Numbered from the stretch's first letter, positions 33,772 to 42,819 are shown. The stretch: DNA of 64,000 nucleotides from JASHPR01 sp963749145 (GCA_963749145.1 CAVVLN010000004.1:1240001-1304000), one strand, 5' to 3'. The notes: generated by a model not told the origin, from the sequence alone. Numbers and translations: made by a program.

Positions 33772-34699
33772 GCCGGGCCCGCTCCAGCACCGGGGCGGAC
33801 CGGTTGGCCAGGTCCTGCAGGCGCGAGGCGTCGCTCTCGCTGAACCGGCCGGGCTCCGCGGCCGCGGCCGCGAGCACGCCGGTCACCCGGCCGTCCACCA
33901 TGAGCGGCACGGTCACCAGCGACAGCGATCCGGTGGTCAGGGCCCGGGCCGCGCTCGCCGGCAGGGCCATCCCGGCCTGCGGCTCCTGGGCCATGCACTC
34001 GGCCGCGGCCGCCCGCAGCCGCAGTTCTCCGTCCCCGTCGTCGTGCAGCAGGTAGGCGGTATCGGCGCCGATCGTGTCCCGCGCCGTCTCGACGGTGCTG
34101 ACCAGCAGGTCGTCGAACCCGTGGATGCCCGGGGCTCGGTCCGGCGGCCTGGCCACGGGCCCGCGGTCGGGCGGGCTCTCGGTCCGGGGCCTGGCCACGG
34201 TGAGCTGCCCGGGAACGGAGGCGGCGGCGGTGCCGGCCGCGGCCGTCGGGCCCGGCCCGGACAGGCCCATCCGGAACCACACGGCCTTGGCCGCACCGGC
34301 GTAGGTGACCCCCCAGGCCGAAGCGAGCTGAGACGGCAGCTGGAGCCCCCGGCCGTTGGTGCGCTCGGCCGCTTCCGCAGTCGAGTGCGGCAGGTCGGGG
34401 CGCAGCTGATCCGGGTGCCGGTCCAGCACGGCTATCTCGAGCGCCCCGGCGGGCTCGTCCCCGACGAGCCTGCAGGTGACCTGCACCGGCGTGCCCGCGT
34501 GCAGGACCGCGTTGGTGACGAGCTCGCTGGTCAGCAGCACCGCGTCGTCCACCAGCGCGTCCTGATCGGCGCACCGGCCGGCCAGCTCCCACGATCGCAG
34601 AGTGTCACGGACGAACTGACGCGCTGCTGCGGCGGCCGCCGGAACGGGCTGGTAAGCGGCGGTCGCTACGAGTTCGTCTCGTGCCTCTAAGTAAACCAT
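33749..34699 (-). CDS. anti-sigma-type ATPase domain fused to a GAF-like domain
   Basis: The 316-residue protein starts with a HATPase domain (about 35-150): DDAVLLTSELVTNAVLHAGT, ERTNGRGLQLPSQLASAWGV, AAKAVWFRMGL. A Pro/Arg-rich linker (about 150-195) and a GAF-like domain (about 195-316; TIGADTAYLLHDDG, VTVPLMVDGRVTGVLAAAA) follow. In SpoIIE-type regulators the sensor comes first and a phosphatase lies between; here the order is reversed and the phosphatase is absent. It probably binds or phosphorylates a sigma-regulatory protein in response to a ligand. ATG at 34699. Confidence 0.75.
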   Translation of the reverse strand: MVYLEARDELVATAAYQPVPAAAAAARQFVRDTLRSWELAGRCADQDALVDDAVLLTSELVTNAVLHAGTPVQVTCRLVGDEPAGALEIAVLDRHPDQLRPDLPHSTAEAAERTNGRGLQLPSQLASAWGVTYAGAAKAVWFRMGLSGPGPTAAAGTAAASVPGQLTVARPRTESPPDRGPVARPPDRAPGIHGFDDLLVSTVETARDTIGADTAYLLHDDGDGELRLRAAAAECMAQEPQAGMALPASAARALTTGSLSLVTVPLMVDGRVTGVLAAAAAEPGRFSESDASRLQDLANRSAPVLERARLSVTGPS

Positions 34700-34757
34700 C
34701 GATAACCCATCGTGACAGAATCGCGGCCGTGTTACCGCCAGAAGCGGCTAGGCCACA

Positions 34758-35408
34758 TCACTCTGTCGGCCGGGACCAGCCGGCCCCGCTGACAAACTCC
34801 CGGACAATCCGGGCCGGAACGCCAGCCACAACGCACCGATCGGGAATTGTCCCGCGAACGACCGACCCGGCCGCCACCACAACGTTCTGGCCGATCCGGG
34901 CGCCGGGCAGGATGATGCTCCCCGCGCCCAGCCAGGTGCCGGCGCCGATCGACACCGCGGTATTGACCGGCCACTGCCGGCCGACCGGGACGTCCGGGTC
35001 GGCGTAGCTGTGGTTCTGGTCGGTGATGTAGACGTAGGGGCCGGTGTAGACGTCATCGCCGATCACGATCGCGTGGTGGGCCACGACGTGGCTGCCGCGG
35101 CCGATCACGCAGCGGTCACCCACCCGCAGCACCGGCCGGTCACCGAGGTCGTGCCCGGGCATCATGCCGGCGCACAGCGTCACCTGTTCGGCGATCATGG
35201 TCCCGTCGCCGATCTCGATCCAGCGCTCACCGAACACCGCGCCGGTCGGGAACGCCATCATCGAACCCGCGCCGAACGCCGCGAACCGGCGGCCCGCCGA
35301 GGACTCGGCCGTGATCGTCCCGGCCCGCTGCGTCGCTCGCCAGGCCGCGTGCACCGCCGTGAACTGAGCCGCGCGCTGCCACCGGGCCAGCGTGCGCCTC
35401 CATGACAT
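34758..35408 (-). CDS. left-handed beta-helix acyltransferase
   Basis: The 216-residue protein has hexapeptide repeats ([LIV]-G-x-x-x-x), seen in IEIGDGTMIAEQVTLCAG, LRVGDRCVIGRGSHVVAH, VSIGAGTWLGAGSIILPGAR, IGQNVVVAAGSVVRG and the ending VVAGVPARIV. This is the maltose/galactoside acetyltransferase-like pattern; the His in HHAIVIGDDVY or in DQNHSYAD may be catalytic. The acceptor is unknown. The ATG at 35408 is chosen because the repeats start soon after. It runs co-directionally with rlmN upstream. Confidence 0.8.
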   Translation of the reverse strand: MSWRRTLARWQRAAQFTAVHAAWRATQRAGTITAESSAGRRFAAFGAGSMMAFPTGAVFGERWIEIGDGTMIAEQVTLCAGMMPGHDLGDRPVLRVGDRCVIGRGSHVVAHHAIVIGDDVYTGPYVYITDQNHSYADPDVPVGRQWPVNTAVSIGAGTWLGAGSIILPGARIGQNVVVAAGSVVRGTIPDRCVVAGVPARIVREFVSGAGWSRPTE

Positions 35409-35445
35409 GGCCGATAACGGTACCTGTTGCGGCGAGGCGACCGCG

Positions 35446-35513
35446 CGGCTACCCGTCACCAGCAGCAGCGGCTACCGTCCCCAGCAGCAGCGGCTACCCG
35501 TTACCAGCAGCAT
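35446..35513. repeat. 22-23 bp tandem repeat, three copies, spanning the rlmN stop
   Basis: Copies start at 35446, 35469 and 35491 with the pattern CGGCTACCCGTCACCAGCAG. The third contains the rlmN stop codon (35494-35496). Confidence 0.85.
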
Positions 35514-36639
35514 CAGCGCGGGCCGGGCCGCCGGCGCGGCCCGCGGCGGCCAGCTGGCCGCAGGCACCGTCGATCTCGGTCCCGCGCGTATCGCGCACGG
35601 TCACCGGGATGCCCCGCCGCGCCAGCCGCTGCTCGAACTCCTCCATCACGCCCGGCCGGGACGCGGTCCACTTCGACCCCGGCGTCGGGTTGAGCGGGAT
35701 CAGGTTCACGTGCGCGGGGTGCCCGGCGAGCAGCCCGGCGAGCGCGTCGGCGCGCCAGGCCTGATCGTTGATGTCGCGGATCAGCGCGTACTCGATCGAC
35801 ACCCGCCGCCCGGTCGCCCCGGCGTACTCCCACGCCGCCTCGAGCACCTCGCCGACCTTCCAGCGCCGGTTGACCGGTACCAGCTGATCGCGCAGCTCGT
35901 CGTCTGGCGCGTGCAAGGACACGGCCAGCCGCACGGGCAGGCCCTCGCCGGCCAGCTTGCCGATGGCGGGCACCAGCCCCACCGTGGACACGGTGACGGC
36001 CCGGCGGGAGATGCCGAGACCGTCGGGGACCGGGTCGCTGATCCGCCGCACCGCGGCCAGCACCCGCGAGTAGTTGGCCAGCGGCTCGCCCATGCCCATG
36101 AACACGACGTTGGAGACCCGGCCGGGCCCGCCCGGCACCTCGCCGCGGGCCAGCGCCCTGGCCCCGGCCATCACCTGGGCCACGATCTCGGCCGCGGACA
36201 GGTTGCGGGTCAGCCCGGCCTGGCCGGTAGCGCAGAACGGGCAGGCCATCCCGCACCCCGCCTGCGAGGACACGCACATCGTGACCCGGCCCGGGTAGCG
36301 CATCAGCACCGACTCGACGTAAGAGCCGTCGAACGCGCGCCACAACGTCTTGCGCGTCTGTCCCTGGTCGCAGCGGTACTCCCGCTCGGCGGTGAGCAGC
36401 CGGGGCAGCAGCGCCTCGGCCAGCGGCCCGCGGGCGGCGGCGGGCACGTCGGTCATCTCGTCGGGGTCGTCGGTCAGCCGGGCAAAGTAGTGCCGCGACA
36501 GCTGATCGCCGCGGAAGCGCTGCTGGCCGAGCCGCTCGGCGGCGGCCCGGCGTTCTGCGGGGTCCAGGTCCGCGAGATGCAGCGGCGGCCGGGGGCCGGG
36601 GCGTCCCGGCCTGGCCCAGGTGAGCTGCTGGACCGGCAC
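35494..36639 (-). CDS. rlmN: 23S rRNA (adenine-2503-C2)-methyltransferase
   Basis: This radical-SAM enzyme has 381 residues; it methylates A2503 of 23S rRNA and A37 of some tRNAs. The cluster motif is AGCGMACPFCATG. Also visible are RCDQGQTRKTLWRAFDGSYV, VSNVVFMGMGEPLANY, and EYALIRDINDQ. The C-terminal GTEIDGACGQLAA contains the resolving Cys. The tail residues after it are repeat-derived. A Cfr-like resistance role is not suggested. Confidence 0.95.
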   Translation of the reverse strand: MPVQQLTWARPGRPGPRPPLHLADLDPAERRAAAERLGQQRFRGDQLSRHYFARLTDDPDEMTDVPAAARGPLAEALLPRLLTAEREYRCDQGQTRKTLWRAFDGSYVESVLMRYPGRVTMCVSSQAGCGMACPFCATGQAGLTRNLSAAEIVAQVMAGARALARGEVPGGPGRVSNVVFMGMGEPLANYSRVLAAVRRISDPVPDGLGISRRAVTVSTVGLVPAIGKLAGEGLPVRLAVSLHAPDDELRDQLVPVNRRWKVGEVLEAAWEYAGATGRRVSIEYALIRDINDQAWRADALAGLLAGHPAHVNLIPLNPTPGSKWTASRPGVMEEFEQRLARRGIPVTVRDTRGTEIDGACGQLAAAGRAGGPARADAAGNG

Positions 36640-36742
36640 GTCTGCGCTCCGTTCTGCCTGCCGCGGCCCCGCCCTCGCCCGGCGGTGCGGCGAACCGGTA
36701 ACGATCCGCCCGTATTGACGTCGCTGACCTGCGGTAAGTCGG

Positions 36743-36748
36743 TAGATT
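36743..36748 (+). promoter_or_regulatory. -10 box TAGATT of a probable leaderless transcript
   Basis: TAGATT ends seven bases before the ATG at 36756, and no ribosome-binding site is present between them. Confidence 0.45.
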
Positions 36749-36755
36749 TCGTGTC

Positions 36756-37883
36756 ATGCCGACACTGCGCCGGGGGGGTAGCCCAACCAGGATATCCGCA
36801 ACCCGGGAGCGGCCCAGGATCCTGCTGGACAGCGAGAGCCCGTACGCGAGCCGGCGGCTGGTCGTGGAGTGTGATGGCACGACCACGGCCGCTTACCTGC
36901 ACTCCAGCGGCTCAGCGATCGCGGCCACCTGGATCGCCAACCATGTGCCGGCCCCCGCGACCACCGACATGGCCCGGCTCGACGCCGGGGAGGCGCCGCT
37001 GATGCCGGCGGCGCACACCAAGCACCCGGACGGCCGGCCGATGCTCGAGCCGGGAGCCCTGCGGGCGCTCTGGCTCGAGGAGGGCGACGGCGTCGTGCTC
37101 CTGGAGTACGGCGGCCCGCTGGCGGTCCTTCCCGGCTGGTCGGACATGTCCCGGGGCATGCCCGGCTACTGCCGGGACGTGATCGGGCAGACCCCGTTCG
37201 GCTGGTCCCTGGACGACGCGATGGAGGGGCTGGGGCCCCGGGCGGCCCAGGCCGAGGATTTCTGGCGGTGGCGGGCGGACAAGAACGCCTGGGCCGACTT
37301 CCAGCAGGCGGTGCTGGGCCATCTCCTGGGCAAACTCGGGCCGGGCGCCAGGTACTGGGATGTGGGCGGCGGCAAGCAGCCGCTGGTCGGCGTGTCCGAG
37401 CGCCCGCCCACCGGGCAGCGACCCTTCACGGTCTTGTCCACCGTCGGCATGAGCTGCCAGCGGATGCCGGTCATCGAGCAGACGGGCGACCTCGCGGACG
37501 GCGGCGCGAGGATCGAACTGGCCGTCGCGACCACCATGCCGAGCATCGAGGCGGCCCGGATCTTCCTCTGGCTCGGCCAGTACCCGTGGCGGGAGGTGAC
37601 CTGGCTGGGCACCGGCCACTGCATTGCCTGGTACCACGAGCCGGCCACGTTCCCGCTCGGCGGCGGCAACGAGGCGCTGCTGCTGCTGGACAAGCCCGGC
37701 AGCCTGCTCGGGCCCGACGTGCCCGACCTGTCCGGCTTCTCGTTCGGCGGGGAGTCCGTCCGCTGGCTGTGGATCGTCCCGATCAGCGACCGCGAGCGCG
37801 TGCTGGCGGCCGAGCGCGGGCCGGCCAGCCTGGTCACGCACCTCGCGGCGCAGCGCCGCAGCTGGGTCGTGGGCCAGGGCTAG
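36756..37883 (+). CDS. SUFU-domain (suppressor of fused-like) protein
   Basis: The protein has 375 residues. The C-terminal part (about 190-370) shows the bacterial suppressor-of-fused domain: RPFTVLSTVGMSCQRMP, RIELAVATTMPSIEA, WREVTWLGTGHCIAWY, and SVRWLWIVPISDRERVLA. The first 180 residues form another domain without a clear name (MLEPGALRALWLEEGDGVVL, LAVLPGWSDMSRGMPGYCRD). In bacteria SUFU domains are frequent in immunity proteins of polymorphic toxin systems, but no toxin gene is nearby. Function unproven. Confidence 0.75.
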   Translation: MPTLRRGGSPTRISATRERPRILLDSESPYASRRLVVECDGTTTAAYLHSSGSAIAATWIANHVPAPATTDMARLDAGEAPLMPAAHTKHPDGRPMLEPGALRALWLEEGDGVVLLEYGGPLAVLPGWSDMSRGMPGYCRDVIGQTPFGWSLDDAMEGLGPRAAQAEDFWRWRADKNAWADFQQAVLGHLLGKLGPGARYWDVGGGKQPLVGVSERPPTGQRPFTVLSTVGMSCQRMPVIEQTGDLADGGARIELAVATTMPSIEAARIFLWLGQYPWREVTWLGTGHCIAWYHEPATFPLGGGNEALLLLDKPGSLLGPDVPDLSGFSFGGESVRWLWIVPISDRERVLAAERGPASLVTHLAAQRRSWVVGQG

Positions 37884-37890
37884 CTGGCCC

Positions 37891-37970
37891 GTCAGCCGGG
37901 ATCAGGCTGAATCATGCGGGATCAGGCCGAATCAGGTTGGATCATGCGGGATCAGCCGGGGTCAGCCGGG
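37891..37970. repeat. eight tandem decamers across the cdsA stop
   Basis: Eight consecutive 10-bp blocks all start with ATCA or GTCA, with the commonest form ATCAGGCCGG. The first and last are identical (GTCAGCCGGG). The last block contains the cdsA stop codon (37962-37964). Confidence 0.9.
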
Positions 37971-38840
37971 GTGCGGCAGGAAGACGGTCAGCAGCAGCCA
38001 CGCCACCGGGGCGACGACCAGCAGCGAGTCGAGCCGGTCCATGGCGCCGCCGTGCCCGGGGAACACCGTGCCCATGTCCTTGATCTCGAGATCGCGCTTG
38101 ATCATGGACTCGACGAGATCCCCGAGGGTCGCCGCGACGGCCGCGGCGGCACCCAGGATGAGGCCCTGCCAGACGTGACCGTGCAGCAGCAACGGCAGCG
38201 CGATCGCGCCGGCCGCGAGGCAGGCCACGATCGATCCCGCGAAGCCCTCCCAGGTCTTCTTCGGGCTGATGGCCGGGGCCATCGGATGGCGCCCGAGCAG
38301 GATCCCGGCGACGTAGCCGCCGATGTCGCTGCTGACCGTGACGATGATGAACAGCAGCACCCGCCGCGCGCCGTCGGGCGCGGACAGCATCAGCGGCACG
38401 AAGACGCCGAGCAGCAGCACGTACGCCAGCGTGAACACGCTCGCCGTGACGTCACGCAGGTATCCGGCGGCACCGCCGGGCAGCCGCCAGGCCACGAGCA
38501 CGACGAGCGTGACGGCCAGGGCCGCCAGCGCGGGCTGGGCGCCGTACCAGTAGGCCAGCGTGAACATGGCCGCGCCGCCCGCGGCGAGCGGGATCAGCGG
38601 CAGGCCGATCCCGCGCTCGAGCAGGGCCTGCCTCATCTCCCACAGCGCCAGCGCCACGACGGCGCCCACGTAGAGCAGGAACGTGGCCTTCACCGTGAAC
38701 AGGGTGAGCAGCGCGATGCCGCCGAGCACGAGGCCGATGGCGATGGCCGCGGGGAGGTTGCGGCCGGTCCGGCTGGGCTTGCGCTCGCTCACCGGGTCGG
38801 TCTTTCCCTGGGCGAGCTGGCCGCCCGGATCATCAGGCAC
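37962..38840 (-). CDS. cdsA: phosphatidate cytidylyltransferase
   Basis: CdsA makes CDP-diacylglycerol at the membrane. The 292-residue protein has about eight membrane segments. Its signature is near the end: SPKKTWEGFAGS, LGDLVESMIKRDLEIKDMG and VFPGHGGAMDRLDS. It stands downstream of frr, in the classic pyrH-frr-cdsA order. The end lies in a decamer repeat array. Confidence 0.95.
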   Translation of the reverse strand: MPDDPGGQLAQGKTDPVSERKPSRTGRNLPAAIAIGLVLGGIALLTLFTVKATFLLYVGAVVALALWEMRQALLERGIGLPLIPLAAGGAAMFTLAYWYGAQPALAALAVTLVVLVAWRLPGGAAGYLRDVTASVFTLAYVLLLGVFVPLMLSAPDGARRVLLFIIVTVSSDIGGYVAGILLGRHPMAPAISPKKTWEGFAGSIVACLAAGAIALPLLLHGHVWQGLILGAAAAVAATLGDLVESMIKRDLEIKDMGTVFPGHGGAMDRLDSLLVVAPVAWLLLTVFLPHPG

Positions 38841-38950
38841 GCGGCCAGAACTCCCCCGCGCGAGCGCCGCGCCCGCGCGGGCCCCGGTGCGCCGGGCCGG
38901 CGACGCCGGGCCGGCCGGGCGAGCCGGGGTAACGCCTGTCGTGTCGCAAG

Positions 38951-39508
38951 CTAGACCTCGAGAAGCTCGGCTTCCTTGTGCTTGAGCAGGTCGTCGATCT
39001 GGGTGACGTAGGTTTTCGTGAGCTCCTCGAGTTCGCGTTCCGCGCGACGGCCGTCGTCCTCGGGCGCCTCGCCGCCCTTGACCAGCTTCTCCAGGGCATC
39101 TTTGGCGTTCCTGCGGATGTTGCGGACGGAGACCCGGCCATCCTCGGCCTTATGCCGCGCGATCTTGATGAACTCCCGCCGGCGCTCCTCGGAGAGCTCA
39201 GGGAACACGATCCGGATGATGCTGCCGTCGTTGGACGGGTTCACTCCGAGGTCGCTGCTCCTGATCGCCTTCTCGATCGCCGCCATGGACGACTTGTCGA
39301 ACGGCTGGACGATGACCATCCGGGGCTCGGGCATGTGGAACGACGCCAGCTGGTTCACCGGCGTCTGCGTCCCGTAGTACTCGGCCGTGATCTTGTTGAA
39401 CATCGAAGGGTGCGCGCGGCCGGTGCGGATACCGCCAAACTCCTCCTTGGCCACCGCCACGGCCTTCTCCATCTTCTCCTCGGCTTCGAGGAGGGTGTCG
39501 TCAATCAC
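38951..39508 (-). CDS. frr: ribosome recycling factor
   Basis: RRF splits post-termination ribosomes together with EF-G. The 185 residues match the family throughout: GRAHPSMFNKITAEYYGTQT, LASFHMPEPRMVIVQPFDKS, IRSSDLGVNPSNDGSIIRI, RVSVRNIRRNAKDAL. A GTG at 39508 follows AGGAG with good spacing. Confidence 0.97.
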   Translation of the reverse strand: MIDDTLLEAEEKMEKAVAVAKEEFGGIRTGRAHPSMFNKITAEYYGTQTPVNQLASFHMPEPRMVIVQPFDKSSMAAIEKAIRSSDLGVNPSNDGSIIRIVFPELSEERRREFIKIARHKAEDGRVSVRNIRRNAKDALEKLVKGGEAPEDDGRRAERELEELTKTYVTQIDDLLKHKEAELLEV

Positions 39509-39610
39509 TACGGCTCCTGTGCCTGCGTCGGCGTCCCGGTACGCGCCCTTTCTGCGTACCGCGTGCTCCCATGGTGCGCCCCGGCCCGGGAATCATGCCA
39601 GGCCGGGACC

Positions 39611-40468
39611 TCAGCTCGCGAACCGGCTCACCAGCGTGCCGATCCGTTCGCCGCGGACGGCTCGTAGCACATTGCCCGGCCGCATCAGGTCAAAGACCAC
39701 GATGGGCAGGTCATTGTCCATGCACAGGCTTACCGCGGTCGCATCCATGAACCTTAGCTCGCGCCGGAGCACCTCACCGTAATCGAGCCGGTGAAAGCGC
39801 ACCGCTTCCGGCATCGTGCGGGGATCGGCGTCGTAGACCCCGTCGACCTGAGTGCCCTTGAGCACGGCCTGGGCCCCGACCTCGAGCGCACGCTGGGCGG
39901 CGCAGGTGTCGGTGGAGAAGAAGGGCGCGCCGAGGCCGGCACCGAAGATCACGACCCGGCCCTTCTCCAGGTGCCGGATCGCCCGCCGTGGTATGTAGGG
40001 CTCAGCCACCTGCCCCATGGTGATCGCGGTCTGCACCCGGGTCTCCACGCCGACCTTCTCGAGCACATCCTGCAACGCCAGGCAGTTGATGACCGTGCCG
40101 AGCATGCCCATGTAGTCGGCCCGGGACCGGTCGATGCCGCGCTGCGACAGCGCGGCACCGCGGAACATGTTGCCGCCGCCGACCACCGCGGCCACCTGGA
40201 TACCCTCGCGGGCCGCCGCCGAGAGCTCCTGGGCGATCTGAATCACCGCGTCGGGTGAGATCCCGAGCGGCTCACCGCCCGCGAACGCCTGGCCGGAGAG
40301 CTTCAGCACCACGCGGTGCCAGCGTGGGTGAGCCTCTCCGGCCAAGGTTATCTCGGTCGCGGCCCGGGCGGCCGGAACCCTCCCGCCGCCCGCGGCAGTC
40401 CCGTTCGCGGCGACGCCCCCCTGGCGGGCATCATCGTGAACGGTTCCCTGGACACTGCCATCCTGCAC
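39611..40468 (-). CDS. pyrH: uridylate kinase
   Basis: UMP kinase, 285 residues, makes UDP. The core begins at about 52 with RVVLKLSGQAFAGGEPLG and contains VVGGGNMFRGAAL, GTVINCLALQDVLEK, GAGLGAPFFSTDTCAAQRAL, and KGTQVDGVYDADPRT. The first 45 residues are an extra Ala/Gly-rich leader. The GTG at 40468 is preceded by AAGGAGG at ideal spacing, so the leader is probably translated. Confidence 0.95.
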   Translation of the reverse strand: MQDGSVQGTVHDDARQGGVAANGTAAGGGRVPAARAATEITLAGEAHPRWHRVVLKLSGQAFAGGEPLGISPDAVIQIAQELSAAAREGIQVAAVVGGGNMFRGAALSQRGIDRSRADYMGMLGTVINCLALQDVLEKVGVETRVQTAITMGQVAEPYIPRRAIRHLEKGRVVIFGAGLGAPFFSTDTCAAQRALEVGAQAVLKGTQVDGVYDADPRTMPEAVRFHRLDYGEVLRRELRFMDATAVSLCMDNDLPIVVFDLMRPGNVLRAVRGERIGTLVSRFAS

Positions 40469-40516
40469 GCGGCCTCCTTCCCTCGTCCCGGCGGCCGCCC
40501 GCGCGGCGCGGCGGAT

Positions 40517-41350
40517 CTAGCCCGCCTGCCCGATCTGGAACCGGGCAAAGGCCCGGACGCGGGCACCGCGCTCGGCCAGCAGTTGCTTGACCGCCTTCTT
40601 CGGCTCCCGGACGGAGGCCTGCTCCACTAGCACGACATCCTTCAGGAACGCGTTCACCCGGCCGTCCACGATCTTGGGGATCGCCGCTTCGGGCTTCCCC
40701 TCCTCGCGGGTCACCTGCTCGGCAATCCTGCGCTCGGCCGCCACCACGTCCTCGGGCACGTCGTCACGGGTCACCCAGCGCGGGCTCATGGCCGCGACCT
40801 GGTGCGCGATGTCCTGCCCGACGTCGGCCGACCCCGACTCCAGCTGCACCAGCACGCCGAGGGTCGGCGGCAGCGCCGGATCCGACTTGTGCAGGTAGCT
40901 GAGGACAAGGCCGCCGTCGAACCGGGCGAACCGGCCGACCTCCACCTTCTCCTTGAGGGACGCGCCCGCCTCGTCGATCAGCTGCTGGCCCGTCTGGCCG
41001 GGACGGACCTCGAGGCCGAGCACGGCCAGCCGGTCCGTGGCCCCGGCGGCCAGTGCCGCCCGGGCGATGTCGGCCGCCACCTGCTGGAACAGGTCGGTCT
41101 TGGCGACGAAGTCGGTCTCGCAGTTGAGCTCGAGGAGTATCCCGGCGCTGTTCCCGTCCAGGGCCGAGGTGACCAGGCCGTTGGCCGCGGTCCGCTGGGC
41201 CCGCTTGGTGACGTCCTTCGCGCCCTTGATCCGCAGTATCTCCACCGCGCCCTCGTAATCCCCGGCCTCCACGAGCGCATTCTTGCAATCGAGCATGCCC
41301 GCGCCGGTCTGCTCACGGAGCCGCTTTACATCCGCCGCGCTGTAGTCCAT
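40517..41350 (-). CDS. tsf: elongation factor Ts
   Basis: EF-Ts, 277 residues, exchanges nucleotide on EF-Tu. Seen are the N-terminal MDYSAADVKRLREQTGAGML, the core ELNCETDFVAKTDLFQ, and WVTRDDVPEDVVAAERRIAE. Position after rpsB is standard. Confidence 0.97.
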   Translation of the reverse strand: MDYSAADVKRLREQTGAGMLDCKNALVEAGDYEGAVEILRIKGAKDVTKRAQRTAANGLVTSALDGNSAGILLELNCETDFVAKTDLFQQVAADIARAALAAGATDRLAVLGLEVRPGQTGQQLIDEAGASLKEKVEVGRFARFDGGLVLSYLHKSDPALPPTLGVLVQLESGSADVGQDIAHQVAAMSPRWVTRDDVPEDVVAAERRIAEQVTREEGKPEAAIPKIVDGRVNAFLKDVVLVEQASVREPKKAVKQLLAERGARVRAFARFQIGQAG

Positions 41351-41435
41351 GTCCTCATCTTTCGTTTCTTGCTGTCGTGTGCGGCCCAGCCGCCAGCCCG
41401 GCGGATCGCCAGGCGACCCGGGCGGGTCAGGCGGG

Positions 41436-42599
41436 TCAGGCGGGCTCGGATGCTGGCTGCTCGGCCGGGCTCTCGGCGGAAGTGTCGCCGGGCTCCGCCT
41501 CGGCGGGCACGACCGGAACCTCCGCCTCGGCGGGCACGACCGGAACCTCCGCCTCCGCGGGCACGGCCGGAGCCGGAGCCTCGGCGGGCACGACCGGAAC
41601 CTCCGCCTCCGCGGGCACGACCGGAACCTCCGCCTCGGCGGGCACGACCGGAGCCGGAGCCTCGGCGGGCACGGCCTCGGCCGGCACGGCCGGAGCCTCG
41701 GCGGGCACGGACGGAGCCGGAGCCTCGGCGGGTGCTGCGCCCGACGCCGCGAGCGGGGTGACGTCGCCGACCGCGCCGGGCTGGCCGGCCTCCTCGCCGG
41801 CCCGGCCCTCCAGCAGCAGCGCCCGCTCCCACTCGGCGAGCGGCTCCTCGGCCCCGAGCACGCCGTCCGCGGGCGCCGCGGGCTTCTCCTCGCCGTCCGC
41901 CGATCCGGCCCGCGCGATCAGGCCGTCGGCCACGGCGTCAGCCACCACCCGGGTCAGCAGGGCAACGCTGCGTATGGCGTCGTCATTCCCCGGGATCGGA
42001 TAGGTCACCTCATCGGGGTCGCAGTTAGTGTCGAGGATCGCCACGACCGGGATGCCCAGCTTGCGGGCCTCGCTGACCGCGATGTGCTCCTTCTTGGTGT
42101 CGACCACCCACAGCGCGCTCGGCACCCGGGACATGTCCCTGATCCCGCCCAGCGACCGCTCCAGCTTGTCCCGCTCCCGCCTCAGGTGCAGCAGTTCCTT
42201 CTTGGTCAGGTTCGAGGCGGCCACGTTGTCGAAGTCGATCTCTTCCAGTTCCTTCAGCCGTTGCAGCCGCTTGTAGACCGTGGTGAAGTTGGTCAGCATG
42301 CCGCCGAGCCAGCGCTGGTTCACGAACGGCATCCCGACCCGGCGCGCCTGCTCGGCGATCGCCTCCTGGGCCTGCTTCTTGGTGCCGACGTAGAGGACGG
42401 AGCCGCCGTGCGCGACGGTCTCCTTGATGAACTCGTAGGCGCGGTCGATGAAGTCCAGCGACTGCTGGAGATCGATGATGTAGATCCCGTTGCGCTCGGT
42501 GAAGATGAACCGCTTCATCTTCGGGTTCCATCGCCGGGTCTGGTGACCGAAATGCACGCCGCTTTCCAGCAGCTGTCGCATGGTGACGACCGGGGCCAT
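41436..42599 (-). CDS. rpsB: ribosomal protein S2 with long Pro/Ala/Glu/Val repeat tail
   Basis: S2 of the small subunit. The core (about 1-245) has MRQLLESGVHFGHQTRRWNP, IIDLQQSLDFIDRAYEFI, FVNQRWLGGMLTNFTTVYKR and IPVVAILDTNCDPDEV. Total length is 387, about 90-120 residues more than most actinobacterial S2. The added part is a repeat of VPAEAEVPV-type nonamers from about 300 to the end. ATG at 42599 follows GAAGGGGA. The leader is long (promoter at 42820-42848). Confidence 0.95.
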   Translation of the reverse strand: MAPVVTMRQLLESGVHFGHQTRRWNPKMKRFIFTERNGIYIIDLQQSLDFIDRAYEFIKETVAHGGSVLYVGTKKQAQEAIAEQARRVGMPFVNQRWLGGMLTNFTTVYKRLQRLKELEEIDFDNVAASNLTKKELLHLRRERDKLERSLGGIRDMSRVPSALWVVDTKKEHIAVSEARKLGIPVVAILDTNCDPDEVTYPIPGNDDAIRSVALLTRVVADAVADGLIARAGSADGEEKPAAPADGVLGAEEPLAEWERALLLEGRAGEEAGQPGAVGDVTPLAASGAAPAEAPAPSVPAEAPAVPAEAVPAEAPAPVVPAEAEVPVVPAEAEVPVVPAEAPAPAVPAEAEVPVVPAEAEVPVVPAEAEPGDTSAESPAEQPASEPA

Positions 42600-42819
42600 G
42601 CCGGTGTCCCCTTCCCTTCTCGTGCGCCCGCCCGAGGGCCGGGCGCCTGCCGGTTGCTTCCTGGCGCCCGTACGCACCCCGCCGCAGGTGACTCTCTGCG
42701 GACCGGTGAGATGCGTTCCGCCGGGATGCCGGGGGCCCGGCCTCCCGCGCGGCAAGCGGACGCGCGAATTTGGGCCGCCTGCCCGCGCGCCACTGCGCGT
42801 TCCCTGACGACCCGCGTTC

